Notes: generated by a model not told the origin, from the sequence alone. A DNA stretch of 64,000 nucleotides from Sphingobacterium sp. UBA5670 (GCF_002420705.1 NZ_DIIM01000019.1:85069-149068); one strand, 5' to 3'. Shown: positions 33,257 to 42,527, numbered from the stretch's first letter. Translations and numbers: made by a program.

Positions 33257-33829
33257 TTACTTGATCCGGTCTTTATTGTCTTTGATGAAGGCTGACCATC
33301 CCGAGTAGGACTTGCTGCTACCAGATGCTGCATTCTTCTGAAAGGAATGACATACGGCAATTGCTAAACCGTCGGTGGCATCCAGAAATTGAGGTGTTTC
33401 CTCAAATTTTAATAGATTTTTTAACATCGCAGATACCTGTTCTTTTGTGGCATTTCCATTTCCTGTAACGGATTGTTTTATTTTTCTTGGAGAATATTCA
33501 AAGATCGGAATATCCTGAGCGAGTGCCGCAGCCATGGCAACTCCTTGAGCGCGACCCAATTTGAGCATGACCTGTATATTTTTACCATAAAATGGTGACT
33601 CGAGGGCGACGCAGTCGGGATTATATTCTTGCATTAAAGCAGAAGTCTTCTTAAAAATGCGCTGTAGTTTTAGTGCATGGTCATCTAAATGTCCCATTTT
33701 GATGACCCCCATTGAAATTAGAGATAGGGTATTGCCAACTTCCTTGATGATGCCATATCCGAGTATAACGGTGCCGGGGTCAATACCTAAAATTATTCTT
33801 TCTTTCGCCTTTTCCTTCTGCATATACAA
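33257..33829 (-). CDS. ruvC: Holliday junction resolvase RuvC
   Basis: 190 aa. The four acidic active-site residues are present: D17 in LGIDPGT, E77 in VALESPFYGKN, and D150 and D153 in FLDATDGLAIAVCH. RuvC cuts four-way junctions in recombination with RuvAB. A second ATG at 33823 (MQKEKAKE) is an equally plausible start. Its stop abuts the end of the upstream convergent gene with no spacing. Confidence 0.97.
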   Translation of the reverse strand: MYMQKEKAKERIILGIDPGTVILGYGIIKEVGNTLSLISMGVIKMGHLDDHALKLQRIFKKTSALMQEYNPDCVALESPFYGKNIQVMLKLGRAQGVAMAAALAQDIPIFEYSPRKIKQSVTGNGNATKEQVSAMLKNLLKFEETPQFLDATDGLAIAVCHSFQKNAASGSSKSYSGWSAFIKDNKDRIK

Positions 33830-33902
33830 TATTACAAATTTTGCGTTTTATTCGCGGATTGCATTCGACAAAACTTAATCATTTGGCTAAAATTTAGTAA
33901 CA

Positions 33903-34898
33903 TTGCTCTCTAATTATCAAAAGTTGACTGGAAGACAAAAAAAATACATCAGTCTTTTATTGAAGGTACTGGTTTTTGCCCTTGCGACCTGGTATATTGT
34001 CGTGAAGGTATCTGATAGAAGCAATATTGAGAAGTTTAAAACCCTAATTGCAGGATTAGAACAACATTCGGTGGTGTGGACTCTGATTTTGATTGTGGTT
34101 TTAATGCTTGTCAATTGGTTGCTTGAAGTTGTCAAATGGCGATATCTTGCCTCTAAATTGGAGCGTATTTCGTTTTGGCAGTCATTCCAATCGGTTTTTT
34201 GTGGACTTACCTGGGCTATTTTTACACCCAATCGGATTGGAGAGTATGGTGGACGGGTACTGTTTTTGCAACCTCAAAATAGGGCAAAAGGAGCTGTCGC
34301 GATGGGCGTTGGATTATTTGCACAGCTTGTGCTAACGAGCGTTGCGGGCTCATTAAGTATTGCTTGGTTTATTTGTAAGTTTCTTTCTACGCCTTTAACC
34401 GTACAATTTGGCGTATGGCTGCTTGCCATTATTTATGCCGCGGGATTTGTTATCTTATATTTCAACGTAAAATGGATTGATGCATTGGTCGGTAAAATAA
34501 AGTTCCTTGCACGGATTAAACCTTTCTTTGAGGTATTGGAACACTATTCAACACGTGAGCTCTGTATTGTTCTTTTAAATTCTTTGGCGCGATTTATCAT
34601 TTTCACTTCCCAGTATATCATCTTGATGAAACTGACTTTACCCGAGCTACCGCTTTTATCCATGATTCTGATGATTTTCATCCTGTTTTTTGTTCAGGCG
34701 GCCCTACCTACATTGGATATTTTTGATTTCAGTGTTAGAAGTTTTGTCGCAAGCAATCTATATAGCTATATTACCACACAAGAAATTGCTGTTATGGCGA
34801 TTGTTTCCTGTATTTGGTTCGTTAATTTAATTCTTCCAGCTATATTTGGTTCTATTTTTGTTTTTAAGATTAATTTTTTCGGTGATACAAATTCTTAA
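33903..34898 (+). CDS. Flippase-like/lysylphosphatidylglycerol synthase TM-domain membrane protein
   Basis: 331 aa with about eight hydrophobic helices. The conserved stretch NWLLEVVKWRYLASKLERIS and TPNRIGEYGGRVLFLQP resemble the UPF0104/LPG_synthase_TM family, integral membrane proteins linked to lipid or glycolipid flipping. The stop overlaps the beginning of the next gene, a glycosyltransferase, suggesting a shared operon and related job. A second member is encoded at 40525-41439. Confidence 0.8.
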   Translation: MLSNYQKLTGRQKKYISLLLKVLVFALATWYIVVKVSDRSNIEKFKTLIAGLEQHSVVWTLILIVVLMLVNWLLEVVKWRYLASKLERISFWQSFQSVFCGLTWAIFTPNRIGEYGGRVLFLQPQNRAKGAVAMGVGLFAQLVLTSVAGSLSIAWFICKFLSTPLTVQFGVWLLAIIYAAGFVILYFNVKWIDALVGKIKFLARIKPFFEVLEHYSTRELCIVLLNSLARFIIFTSQYIILMKLTLPELPLLSMILMIFILFFVQAALPTLDIFDFSVRSFVASNLYSYITTQEIAVMAIVSCIWFVNLILPAIFGSIFVFKINFFGDTNS

Positions 34899-36012
34899 CT
34901 ATTTATTGATCATTTTTGCTTGCGTATACGCAATTCTAGTTTTATGGATGCGTAGAGGCTGGGGCTTGATCCCAGTGCCCAACAATCTTGCACTTCCAAC
35001 AAAATCCATATCTGTGATTATTGCCGCACGCAATGAAGAACTCAATATTAGACGTACCATTGAATCTATCATAGGACAGCATTATCCGACAGCTCTCCTG
35101 GAGCTTATTATAATTGACGACCATTCAGACGACAATACGTCGTTGATTGTAAAAGAGTATGCGGAGCAAGGTGTTAAACTTATTCAATTGAATGAAAATG
35201 GCCGTTTGAACTCATACAAGAAGTTGGCGATTTCAAGGGCTATAGAATGCTGTCAAGGTGAAATTATCATTACTACCGATGCAGACTGTCGAATGGGACC
35301 AAATTGGTTAGCAACGGTTATCGGTACATTTGAAAAGGAAGATGCTTATCTACAGTCTTCTCCAGTGCTGTATTCAGAAGAAAAGAGTTTCTTTGAACGG
35401 CTGCAGACCTTGGAATTCTTGTATTTGATAGGTCTGGGTGCAGCTGGCATTGGCAACAAAAAGCCGACCACCTGTAATGGTGCGAATTTGGCCTATCGAA
35501 AAGATATTTTTAAACAAATGGGTGGGTTTAAGGGAATTGATGAACTTGCCTCCGGTGATGATGAACTTTTTCTACACAAAGTTGCCGAGCAATATCCCGA
35601 AAGAATCACGTTCTGCAAGTCAAAAGAGGCTGTTGTTTATACGGATGCCAAACCAGATCTGAAGTCATTCATTAGCCAGCGCAGACGCTGGGCTTCGAAA
35701 AGTACCAAATATAAAAATAAGGGTGTCATCGCATTGGGGATTTCCATTTGGTTTTTCAATTTATTGATTTTGGTCGCTTCTGTTCTTGCGGTCTGTGGCG
35801 TGAAATTCGTCGCTTGGGTGGCACTTTTTGCATTGCTATTAAAGATGACTGTTGAATTTCTTTTTATTCAACCTTTGACCACATTTGCGCATAGAAAGGA
35901 GCTTTTACTGTACCTTCCGCTACTGAGCTTCGCCCATGTTGTTTATCTGGCCTATATCGGCATATTGGGTAATGTTGGGAAATATGACTGGAAGGGAAGG
36001 CAAGTGAAATAG
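34882..36012 (+). CDS. Membrane glycosyltransferase family 2 with QxxRW motif
   Basis: 376 aa if the GTG at 34882 is the start; a TTG at 34846 would give 388 aa. One N-terminal and several C-terminal membrane segments flank a GT-A domain: SVIIAARNEELNIRRTIESI, DDHSDD, TTDADCRM (DxD) and SQRRRWASKS (QxxRW). The last motif is typical of processive or polyprenyl-linked GT2 enzymes. It overlaps the upstream flippase-like gene, so the pair may make and move a glycolipid or envelope glycan. Donor and acceptor are unknown. Confidence 0.85.
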   Translation: MIQILNYLLIIFACVYAILVLWMRRGWGLIPVPNNLALPTKSISVIIAARNEELNIRRTIESIIGQHYPTALLELIIIDDHSDDNTSLIVKEYAEQGVKLIQLNENGRLNSYKKLAISRAIECCQGEIIITTDADCRMGPNWLATVIGTFEKEDAYLQSSPVLYSEEKSFFERLQTLEFLYLIGLGAAGIGNKKPTTCNGANLAYRKDIFKQMGGFKGIDELASGDDELFLHKVAEQYPERITFCKSKEAVVYTDAKPDLKSFISQRRRWASKSTKYKNKGVIALGISIWFFNLLILVASVLAVCGVKFVAWVALFALLLKMTVEFLFIQPLTTFAHRKELLLYLPLLSFAHVVYLAYIGILGNVGKYDWKGRQVK

Positions 36013-36019
36013 ATCGTTG

Positions 36020-36754
36020 CTATTTTTCAACCTTTAGTTTTATCGTTTCTTCCGCCAGTTGTACGATTTCCTCAATACTTTTCCCTTCAGTATCCAATGG
36101 ATTTAACACTTCCCAAGTCATATGAAGGAATGGCGTCAGTGGATACATGCCATATTGTACCATTTCATAGGATCCCCTGATGGCGATAGGGACAACGAGT
36201 GCGTTTGGATTTTTCTTTAGTAATGTAGCAATTCCACCCACATGGAAAGCTTTCATTTTCCCCGTTTTTGATCGCGTTCCTTCCGGAAAAATAAACGCCG
36301 ACCAGTTTTTGGTTTTCATATTGTTGGCAAGTTTCAGTATCTCCGCAATAGATTGTTTGGGATCATTGCGATCTATATTTGCTGCCCCACCATGTTTCAG
36401 GTTAAAAGAGATGCTAGGTATACCGCTGGCAAGTTCTATTTTAGATATAAACTTTCCATGAAACCTGCGTAAGAAATAGATCATTGGAGGAATATCAAAA
36501 GTGCTTTGGTGATTGGCAACAAACACAATAGGCTGTCCGGTTGGAATATTTTTATTGTCGATAAACGTCACTCGGTTAAATAACGTATAATAGCAGGCAA
36601 CCAGACATGCGTTTAGCATATCGACACTTTTTTTGTGTGCATTATATCCACCAAGTGTTAAACATAACCATTGTATAGGGTGAAAGATAATCAAAGATAA
36701 ACCAAAACAAAACCAAAATATTATAGATAGGAAATAGCCTAAAAACTTCTTCAT
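36020..36754 (-). CDS. plsC: 1-acyl-sn-glycerol-3-phosphate acyltransferase (PlsC family)
   Basis: 244 aa. An N-terminal hydrophobic hairpin (about 5-32) anchors it in the membrane. The NHQSTFD box (H82, D87) and FPEGTRSK box (156-163) are the acyltransferase motifs I and III. It adds the second acyl chain to make phosphatidic acid. It is divergent from the DUF2089 operon, with an inverted repeat between them. Confidence 0.92.
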   Translation of the reverse strand: MKKFLGYFLSIIFWFCFGLSLIIFHPIQWLCLTLGGYNAHKKSVDMLNACLVACYYTLFNRVTFIDNKNIPTGQPIVFVANHQSTFDIPPMIYFLRRFHGKFISKIELASGIPSISFNLKHGGAANIDRNDPKQSIAEILKLANNMKTKNWSAFIFPEGTRSKTGKMKAFHVGGIATLLKKNPNALVVPIAIRGSYEMVQYGMYPLTPFLHMTWEVLNPLDTEGKSIEEIVQLAEETIKLKVEK

Positions 36755-36763
36755 AAACGTTAT

Positions 36764-36787
36764 TTAATGATACAAATATATCATTAA
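36764..36787. promoter_or_regulatory. 9-bp inverted repeat between plsC and the DUF2089 operon
   Basis: TTAATGATA and TATCATTAA are exact complements 6 bp apart. A second palindrome, AACATTATTAATGTT, lies at 36831-36845. Both fall in the 123-bp gap between two divergent starts, a fitting place for operators of the HTH protein encoded next door. Confidence 0.5.
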
Positions 36788-36877
36788 GCAATGGTTTTTG
36801 AAAAATATTGATTTTATAATGTTTTGTTTTAACATTATTAATGTTATCTTTAATAATATTAATATACATCTTGTTAA

Positions 36878-37177
36878 ATGAAAAAAATACCAATTGATTG
36901 TCCCTGCTGTGAAGCGAAGTTAAAAGTTTCTAAGTTGGTGTGCGACTCGTGTGAGACAGAGGTTGTCGGTAAATTTTCATTGCCTTTGCTAATGCAGCTT
37001 ACTGTCGACGAACAAGAATTTGTCCTGAATTTTTTGATGCACTCAGGAAGTTTAAAAGAAATGGCAAATCAGATGGGCAAATCCTATCCGACGGTCCGTA
37101 ATATTCTCGATGATCTGATTCACAAATTGAAATCCCTTGCTCATACAAACAATGCTGTTGGAGAGAGAAGTTTTTAG
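36878..37177 (+). CDS. DUF2089 family zinc-ribbon/HTH protein
   Basis: 99 aa. The N-terminus has two Cys pairs (CPCCEAKLKVSKLVCDSCE) typical of a zinc ribbon, followed by a helix-turn-helix-like part (GSLKEMANQMGKSYPTVRNI). DUF2089 proteins are presumed regulators. It is the first gene of a likely operon with two small membrane proteins and an exported hydrolase. Confidence 0.88.
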   Translation: MKKIPIDCPCCEAKLKVSKLVCDSCETEVVGKFSLPLLMQLTVDEQEFVLNFLMHSGSLKEMANQMGKSYPTVRNILDDLIHKLKSLAHTNNAVGERSF

Positions 37178-37222
37178 TCCTCTGTGGAATCGAAGAATTG
37201 ATAATCGAATAATTATATCAAG

Positions 37223-37708
37223 ATGAAAAGTAATACGCTTTATACCGAAAGCCAATCTTTTTTTAGCTGGTGGCTCTGTCTGATCCTTTTAACTGTCAGT
37301 GTGGCTAGTCTTTCTGTGCACTGGCATGATCTCTTGCGGTTGAATTTTGTTCCATTATTTCAATTGCCGAGCTTCTGGATCAATTTAGTATTGTGGGGAC
37401 TCTTCGCTGTATTGAGGTTAAAAACTACGATTGATGAAGACTGGGTTGAAGTCCATTTTTTTCCTTTCAATTTCTATCGAAAAAGAGTGCAGTGGTCCGA
37501 TATACAATCTATTGAGGTGCGGAAATATAATCCGATAAGTGAGTTTGGTGGATGGGGTTTGCGGAGAGGGGTGAGAGGACGGGCTTTTTCAGCTCGGGGC
37601 AACATAGGTCTACAACTTACATTGAGAAATGGTAAGGTATTGCTTATAGGAACCCAAAATCCGGTAGAGATCGAACAGCTGAACTTATCACAATTCTTAA
37701 ACAAATGA
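37223..37708 (+). CDS. Small membrane protein with PH-like C-terminal domain
   Basis: 161 aa. Two hydrophobic helices (about 13-32 and 48-68) are followed by a soluble part with VEVHFFPFNFYRKRVQWSDI and GNIGLQLTLRNGKVLLIGTQ, which resembles a bacterial PH domain. Function unknown. Its stop overlaps the next start by four bases (ATGA), implying coupled translation. Confidence 0.7.
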   Translation: MKSNTLYTESQSFFSWWLCLILLTVSVASLSVHWHDLLRLNFVPLFQLPSFWINLVLWGLFAVLRLKTTIDEDWVEVHFFPFNFYRKRVQWSDIQSIEVRKYNPISEFGGWGLRRGVRGRAFSARGNIGLQLTLRNGKVLLIGTQNPVEIEQLNLSQFLNK

Positions 37709-38289
37709 AAGTTAAACAGATTTTTCAGAATCCATTTGCCGAATTTACGGAGTGGGAATTATTCTTTGCGGGTGTTTTCGGATTCTTGTTATCAAGCTAT
37801 ATTATTTATTTATCGGGTCAGCAGTTCAATGGATTTATGCATTTCTATCAACCAGAAATGACGGTTTCTCTATGGGCTGTATTACGTGTTCATGCCTATA
37901 TGGTTTTGGCTCCTTTTGTACTTCTCTACGGTATTGGGATGTTACTAAATAGAAAGACTAGGATCATTGATGTCATGAATGTCGTTTTGATTATACCATT
38001 TCCGCTTTATCTTGTATTATTTTTAGGGAAACTTCTAAACCAGGACACATTTACGGATCAAGTCTTAAAGGCAGTGCAAAGCGGCGATCATACATTGGCT
38101 GGAGTTGATAAAACGGAGATGTTCTTGTTTGGCATGTTGGGGATTATCAGTTTATTATTGCTCTTTTATCAGTTCTATTTATTGGTCAAGGGCATGAATG
38201 TAGCAGTTAATAATAAGAAGACTGGAATCAATATACTATTTGTGGCATTATATTTTATACTGGATCTATGTATACAGTTTAATTTCTAG
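37705..38289 (+). CDS. Integral membrane protein, possibly Yip1-like
   Basis: 194 aa with about five hydrophobic helices (FFAGVFGFLLSSYIIYL, YMVLAPFVLLYGIGML, VVLIIPFPLYLVLFLG, FGMLGIISLLLLFYQFYLLV and the C-terminal one). No catalytic motif. The pattern recalls Yip1-domain proteins, but I am unsure. It is coupled to the preceding PH-like gene and 12 bp from the hydrolase gene. Confidence 0.6.
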   Translation: MKVKQIFQNPFAEFTEWELFFAGVFGFLLSSYIIYLSGQQFNGFMHFYQPEMTVSLWAVLRVHAYMVLAPFVLLYGIGMLLNRKTRIIDVMNVVLIIPFPLYLVLFLGKLLNQDTFTDQVLKAVQSGDHTLAGVDKTEMFLFGMLGIISLLLLFYQFYLLVKGMNVAVNNKKTGINILFVALYFILDLCIQFNF

Positions 38290-38301
38290 TAAAGAACGAC
38301 A

Positions 38302-39675
38302 ATGAGAAAAATTTTATACCTATTTATCATTTGTTTCCATTTTTCATGTTCCCATGCACAGACATTTGATGGTTCATGGAAGGGTGAGGTTGAGGTTTCA
38401 GGGCAGAAGCTGCTGCTCGTGTTCAATATTCAAAAAGATAGCGCAGGGAAATGGAATGGAACCTTTGAGAGTCCGATGCAAACCGCACAGAAATTTGCAA
38501 TAAATCAAATACGCATCGAGCAAGATTCTATTTGGATGGATGTTAAAAATATAGGTCTTGTCTACGCGGGCTTTTTGGATCGGGATAAAGATGTGATGAA
38601 AGGGGTGATGAAACAAGGGCCTTTTGAATCTGCTATGATTTTGGTACGAAGCGAGAACGAACAGAGCGGGCTTTCTCGTAAACAGGATGTATTTCCTCCG
38701 TATAGCTATACGGAAGAGGAAGTGCAGTTCAAAAATAGTGCAGGCAATGCGCTGCTTACAGGATCCCTGACTTATCCCAAAAGTGGGGGGCCGTTTCCTG
38801 CGGTGGTATTAGTCAATGGCAGTGGGCAGCAAAATAGGGATTCGGAGGTGTTCGGGCACAGGCCTTTTAAGGTACTTGCAGATCATCTTACCAAAAATGG
38901 CTTTGCCGTATTGCGCTATGATGATCGGGGGGTAGGAGGCTCTAAAGGAGAAGTTAATTTAGCAACAACGATTGACTTTGCCTCTGACGCTAATGCCGCA
39001 GTCGATTTTTTAAGTAAGAAAACGAATATTAATGGAGAGAAAATAGGGATAATCGGTCATAGTGAGGGTGCTTTAATTGCTGAAATAGTGGCCTCAGAAA
39101 GTAATAAAGTAAAATATATAGCGCTTCTATCTGGACCCGTGATTAAAGGTGATTCCCTGCTGATCTTACAAAGTTACGCTCTAGGAAAAGTCGGAGGTTT
39201 ATCTGAAAAGGCTTTGGATGTAAATAAAGTAAATAATCGAAAATTGTATAATATTCTATTGGAAGACGAGTCACCAAAAGTATTGGCCGCATCGCTGGAA
39301 GAGGAACTTATTCATCAAAATAATGGGAAACCGCTGACTCCTGATATGAAGATTAAACTTAGTCCGATGATGAGCCCTTGGTTTAGGACGTTTCTTCGCA
39401 TCGATCCGGCTTATTATCTGAAGCAGGTTAAAGTACCGGTTTTTGCTTCTTTTGGAGGAAAGGATGTACAGGTTCCTGCCAATGAAAATATCTATTGTCT
39501 GCAGCGTTTGCACTTGAACACCACCGATGTCACAATTAAGGATTATCCCAATCTGAATCATCTTTTTCAAAATGCGCAAACTGGAAAAATTGAAGAATAT
39601 TTTGAAAACTCAGAAAGCTTTAATGAACAATTGATGGATGACCTTACGAAATGGCTTAAACTGAAGACAAATTGA
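38302..39675 (+). CDS. Exported alpha/beta hydrolase
   Basis: 457 aa with a signal peptide (first 20 residues, FHFSCSHAQ). Residues about 22-115 form a beta-rich N-terminal domain (DGSWKGEVEV); the hydrolase part has the nucleophile elbow GHSEGAL, an acidic residue in FGGKDVQVPANEN and His in PNLNHLFQ. Related proteins are annotated as dienelactone-hydrolase or S9-like esterases and peptidases; the substrate cannot be assigned. Last gene of the DUF2089 operon. Confidence 0.85.
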   Translation: MRKILYLFIICFHFSCSHAQTFDGSWKGEVEVSGQKLLLVFNIQKDSAGKWNGTFESPMQTAQKFAINQIRIEQDSIWMDVKNIGLVYAGFLDRDKDVMKGVMKQGPFESAMILVRSENEQSGLSRKQDVFPPYSYTEEEVQFKNSAGNALLTGSLTYPKSGGPFPAVVLVNGSGQQNRDSEVFGHRPFKVLADHLTKNGFAVLRYDDRGVGGSKGEVNLATTIDFASDANAAVDFLSKKTNINGEKIGIIGHSEGALIAEIVASESNKVKYIALLSGPVIKGDSLLILQSYALGKVGGLSEKALDVNKVNNRKLYNILLEDESPKVLAASLEEELIHQNNGKPLTPDMKIKLSPMMSPWFRTFLRIDPAYYLKQVKVPVFASFGGKDVQVPANENIYCLQRLHLNTTDVTIKDYPNLNHLFQNAQTGKIEEYFENSESFNEQLMDDLTKWLKLKTN

Positions 39676-39738
39676 TTGAATGAACTAAAGGCCGCGAATT
39701 TTAATATTTCTTTGCGGATCAAATAGACTTAAAAAGAT

Positions 39739-39771
39739 CAGCCCCATTTAATATCCTATTAAATGGGGCTG
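39739..39771. terminator. Perfect 15-bp hairpin between convergent genes
   Basis: CAGCCCCATTTAATA and its exact complement flank a TCC loop, between the hydrolase (+) and the SDR gene (-). The stem is strong but the T tract is poor on both sides. Confidence 0.6.
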
Positions 39772-39814
39772 ACTGTATTAGATCAAAAGATCTTTTGGAA
39801 GTGTGCTGTTCCAA

Positions 39815-40522
39815 TTAGGGTGTTGTATTGGCTACGGGAAGTATTTTACCATTGAAATAGTGCTGTCCGTTTTGAGCGAAATCAGCAATATAACGTCCCA
39901 TTTCAAAGGCTAATGTACCCGCTTCGACACCAGGGAATGCAGCTTCAAACATTTCAGTCTGGGAAGATCCCAAAGCCAGACAGTTGACTTTGATTCCTTT
40001 TTCTTTAAACTCTTCGGCCAAACATTCCGTCAGGATCGCTAATGCTCCTTTACTGGTTGAATAAGCCGCAAGTCCCGGAAATTTCATGGAGCCCTGGAAG
40101 CCACCCATGCTACTAATATTGACTATATGTGACCCCTCTTGCATCATTGGGACAACATGTTGTATCATATTGACGTGTCCCATAACGTTGGTCTGTAGCA
40201 TTTCGGCAAAATCTTTTCCATCTGTTTCCATAAAAGGTTTATTGATGAGTGCTCCTGCGTTGTTGATTAAAATATCGACCTTATCAAATTTTGATTGGAT
40301 GAACGGAACCAGCGTGGCATAGTCATCGTAGACAATATCAAATTGGGCAGGATATAACGTGCCGCCATCATAATTGAGCTGGCGGGCAATTTCATGGAGT
40401 TTTCTCAGTTTGTCCGCTGATCTAGCCAGTGCAATTACTTTGTTGTCCTTTTTAGAGGTCAAATCCAATACAGCTTCAAATCCAACACCACTGCTTGCCC
40501 CTGTAATAATAATATTTGCCAT
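39815..40522 (-). CDS. Short-chain dehydrogenase/reductase
   Basis: 235 aa, one Rossmann domain. The cofactor motif TGASSGVGFEA (7-17), NNAG, and the catalytic Ser with YSTSK (Y-x3-K) are all present, as in classical SDRs. The substrate is unknown. It lies two bases after a flippase-like gene in the same direction, so the two are probably co-transcribed. Confidence 0.92.
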   Translation of the reverse strand: MANIIITGASSGVGFEAVLDLTSKKDNKVIALARSADKLRKLHEIARQLNYDGGTLYPAQFDIVYDDYATLVPFIQSKFDKVDILINNAGALINKPFMETDGKDFAEMLQTNVMGHVNMIQHVVPMMQEGSHIVNISSMGGFQGSMKFPGLAAYSTSKGALAILTECLAEEFKEKGIKVNCLALGSSQTEMFEAAFPGVEAGTLAFEMGRYIADFAQNGQHYFNGKILPVANTTP

Positions 40523-40524
40523 TT

Positions 40525-41439
40525 TTATTCTTCTAATTTTTGACTTTGTTCGACTTCTTCTGCAGAAGGTAATTTGTCTTCACCAATTGCCTTCGGATGA
40601 AAGATAAAATAAATTCCTGAAAGAGCCACGAGTGCAGAAATAATATAGAATAACAACGTGATTAAAACTGCATTGTGTGAGTCCACTTGAAATATTCCAG
40701 CTCCCCATAGAATCACAAGTTCACGCATCCCCAATCCCCCAACGGAAAAAGGAATGATCGAAACCAGCGAAGAAGCAAGGAATAAAAAGAGATAAGGAGA
40801 AAATTTACCGCTAAATCCTAGTGCATAGAGTATTAGTATTGCAGCAACGACTTGCATAGACTGTACTCCGATGGCTTTTAAGTGCGCCTTTAGAAATGTA
40901 GCCTTATATTCCCCGAAGAATTTGGTAACGATAAAATAGTAGAGGATACTCCCGACGATAAATAGAATAATGGTCAGATAGTTTGGAATCCCCAGTTGTG
41001 GCATATAAGTAATTAGTGCCCCTATAATCAAGCATAGTGCCCAGAGTCCACTCAATCTATCCAAAAATAGGGCCGTAAATAATTTTCTCCCTTTAATATT
41101 GAACCTTTTTCGGAGGAAGAATATCTTATAACCATCTCCGCCGACACCACCAGGTAGAATGAGGTTATAAAATAGGCCAAGTTGGTACAATTTTAAATTG
41201 TATTTTTCGGTAACATCCAATCCAATAGCCTTTAAAAATGTTAATAAACGCGAAGAGGAGATAAGAATGGAGATGCTGTAAGCCACTAAAGCAAGGAATA
41301 GATAGAGTGGATTGGAATTGATGACAGCTTCTTTCAGATCTTTTAGAGATACCTTGCTGAATACCCAATATAAGGCCCCCACTGTAACAATAATCTTTGC
41401 TATATTTTTGGCTATTTTGAGCCCCTTTTTTTTATCCAT
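40525..41439 (-). CDS. Second flippase-like/LPG synthase TM-domain membrane protein
   Basis: 304 aa, about seven or eight hydrophobic helices. YNLILPGGVGGDGYKIFFLR near residues 91-110 and SIIPFSVGGLGMRELVILWG near 218-237 are the conserved loops of the family. It is more like the common bacterial dolichol-phosphate-mannose/lipid transporter type than the protein at 33903. It is probably co-transcribed with the SDR gene. Confidence 0.85.
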   Translation of the reverse strand: MDKKKGLKIAKNIAKIIVTVGALYWVFSKVSLKDLKEAVINSNPLYLFLALVAYSISILISSSRLLTFLKAIGLDVTEKYNLKLYQLGLFYNLILPGGVGGDGYKIFFLRKRFNIKGRKLFTALFLDRLSGLWALCLIIGALITYMPQLGIPNYLTIILFIVGSILYYFIVTKFFGEYKATFLKAHLKAIGVQSMQVVAAILILYALGFSGKFSPYLFLFLASSLVSIIPFSVGGLGMRELVILWGAGIFQVDSHNAVLITLLFYIISALVALSGIYFIFHPKAIGEDKLPSAEEVEQSQKLEE

Positions 41440-41526
41440 AGAAATTATACGTCCAATCTTGTCTGGCTGTAATTAGCGGTTTGGAGAATCCAAAGTTAGA
41501 AACTTTGTCGAATTGTGCAATTGTGC

Positions 41527-41859
41527 TTAGGCGATCGTTGGGTAAATTCTTGAATACAATAATATCAAATATAAAATACCAAAAATAGTAGCAAGAGAAA
41601 ATAGCCAATTTAGGTCAATTCTGTTATATTTGTGCTTGAGCACAGCAATCATTAATCCAATGATAAAGCAAAACAGCAGAATAGGGGCTACAAGTGCAAT
41701 CTTATTGGTAAAGGCAAGACTGATTTGGTTCAATTTACCTTTAGCTTCCTGTCCTAAAAAAAGCGGATAAGAAGCAAAGGCCAATAAAATGATAAATAAC
41801 CTTAACAGTGTTTTTGCGATTATTTTGCTTATGGTATGATTTTTGGCTGTAATCTTCAT
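41527..41859 (-). CDS. Small membrane protein of unknown function
   Basis: 110 aa with three hydrophobic helices (LLRLFIILLAFASYPLFLG, ALVAPILLFCFIIGLMIAV-like middle, LFSLATIFGILYLILLYS). No motif recognised. Possibly a separate transcription unit divergent from the lipocalin-like gene, whose start is 55 bp away. Confidence 0.55.
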   Translation of the reverse strand: MKITAKNHTISKIIAKTLLRLFIILLAFASYPLFLGQEAKGKLNQISLAFTNKIALVAPILLFCFIIGLMIAVLKHKYNRIDLNWLFSLATIFGILYLILLYSRIYPTIA

Positions 41860-41913
41860 GATTTGTGGATTAATTTACCCCAAAAATACAATTTGAAATT
41901 AAAATTTATACAT

Positions 41914-42468
41914 ATGAATCGATTCGTTTTATCATTAGCAACTGTTTTTGCTACGGTGACCTTATTTTCTTGTGGAGCACAAAAGCAAGGTACATCAACT
42001 GGAAATCCTTCTTCCAATACGAGTGCAGCTTCAGGGCCTAGCGCTTCAGACTGGAAATCTGCTGTAAAAGGAACGTGGACACTGAATACAATCGATAGAG
42101 AAAATTTACCTTCTTCATTCACGATTAAAAGTGTATTTGAAGAAGCTCCTGCTGAATGTTTTGTCGGTAGTACATGGAATTTTATTGGAAACGGGAAAGG
42201 ATCAATTACATTTAATGCTCAGGGTACTTTATGTGCACCGGGAGCATCACGTGAGATCTTTTGGTCTATTTACAATCCTGGAAAAGGTTTAGGAGAACCT
42301 CAATTCCAATTTAAAAAGATTTACGCAGGTGATAAAGCGAAGAACGTAACAACGGGTTATCGCTTGGATTTATCTTATTCGGATGGCAATAAATTGGTTA
42401 TGCGTATGCCACTGACTGTTGCTAATGGCGAAGCTTATTTAGTACTTAATTTTACGCGTTCAAACTAA
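41914..42468 (+). CDS. Lipocalin-like lipoprotein
   Basis: 184 aa from the ATG at 41914; an upstream in-frame ATG at 41836 would add 26 residues lacking signal character. The signal peptide MNRFVLSLATVFATVTLF ends in a lipobox with Cys20 (FSCGAQ). A Ser/Thr-rich linker follows, then a beta-rich domain (KGTWTLNTIDRENLP, GSTWNFIGNGKGSITF) typical of the Bacteroidota lipocalin-like group. Likely in the outer membrane; ligand unknown. Confidence 0.8.
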   Translation: MNRFVLSLATVFATVTLFSCGAQKQGTSTGNPSSNTSAASGPSASDWKSAVKGTWTLNTIDRENLPSSFTIKSVFEEAPAECFVGSTWNFIGNGKGSITFNAQGTLCAPGASREIFWSIYNPGKGLGEPQFQFKKIYAGDKAKNVTTGYRLDLSYSDGNKLVMRMPLTVANGEAYLVLNFTRSN

Positions 42469-42495
42469 ACGCAAGCAATAAAAGCAGAATAACAG

Positions 42496-42527
42496 AAAGC
42501 TATAGGAATTCCTATAGCTTTTTTTGT
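42496..42527 (+). terminator. Rho-independent terminator after the lipocalin-like gene
   Basis: A perfect 13-bp palindromic stem with half-site AAAGCTATAGGAA and no unpaired loop bases beyond the centre, followed by seven T. Confidence 0.9.

Noticed and set aside
36878..39675. DUF2089 operon as a defence system
   Set aside because: No nuclease, NTPase or toxin motif is visible; the gene contents fit envelope or stress functions better.
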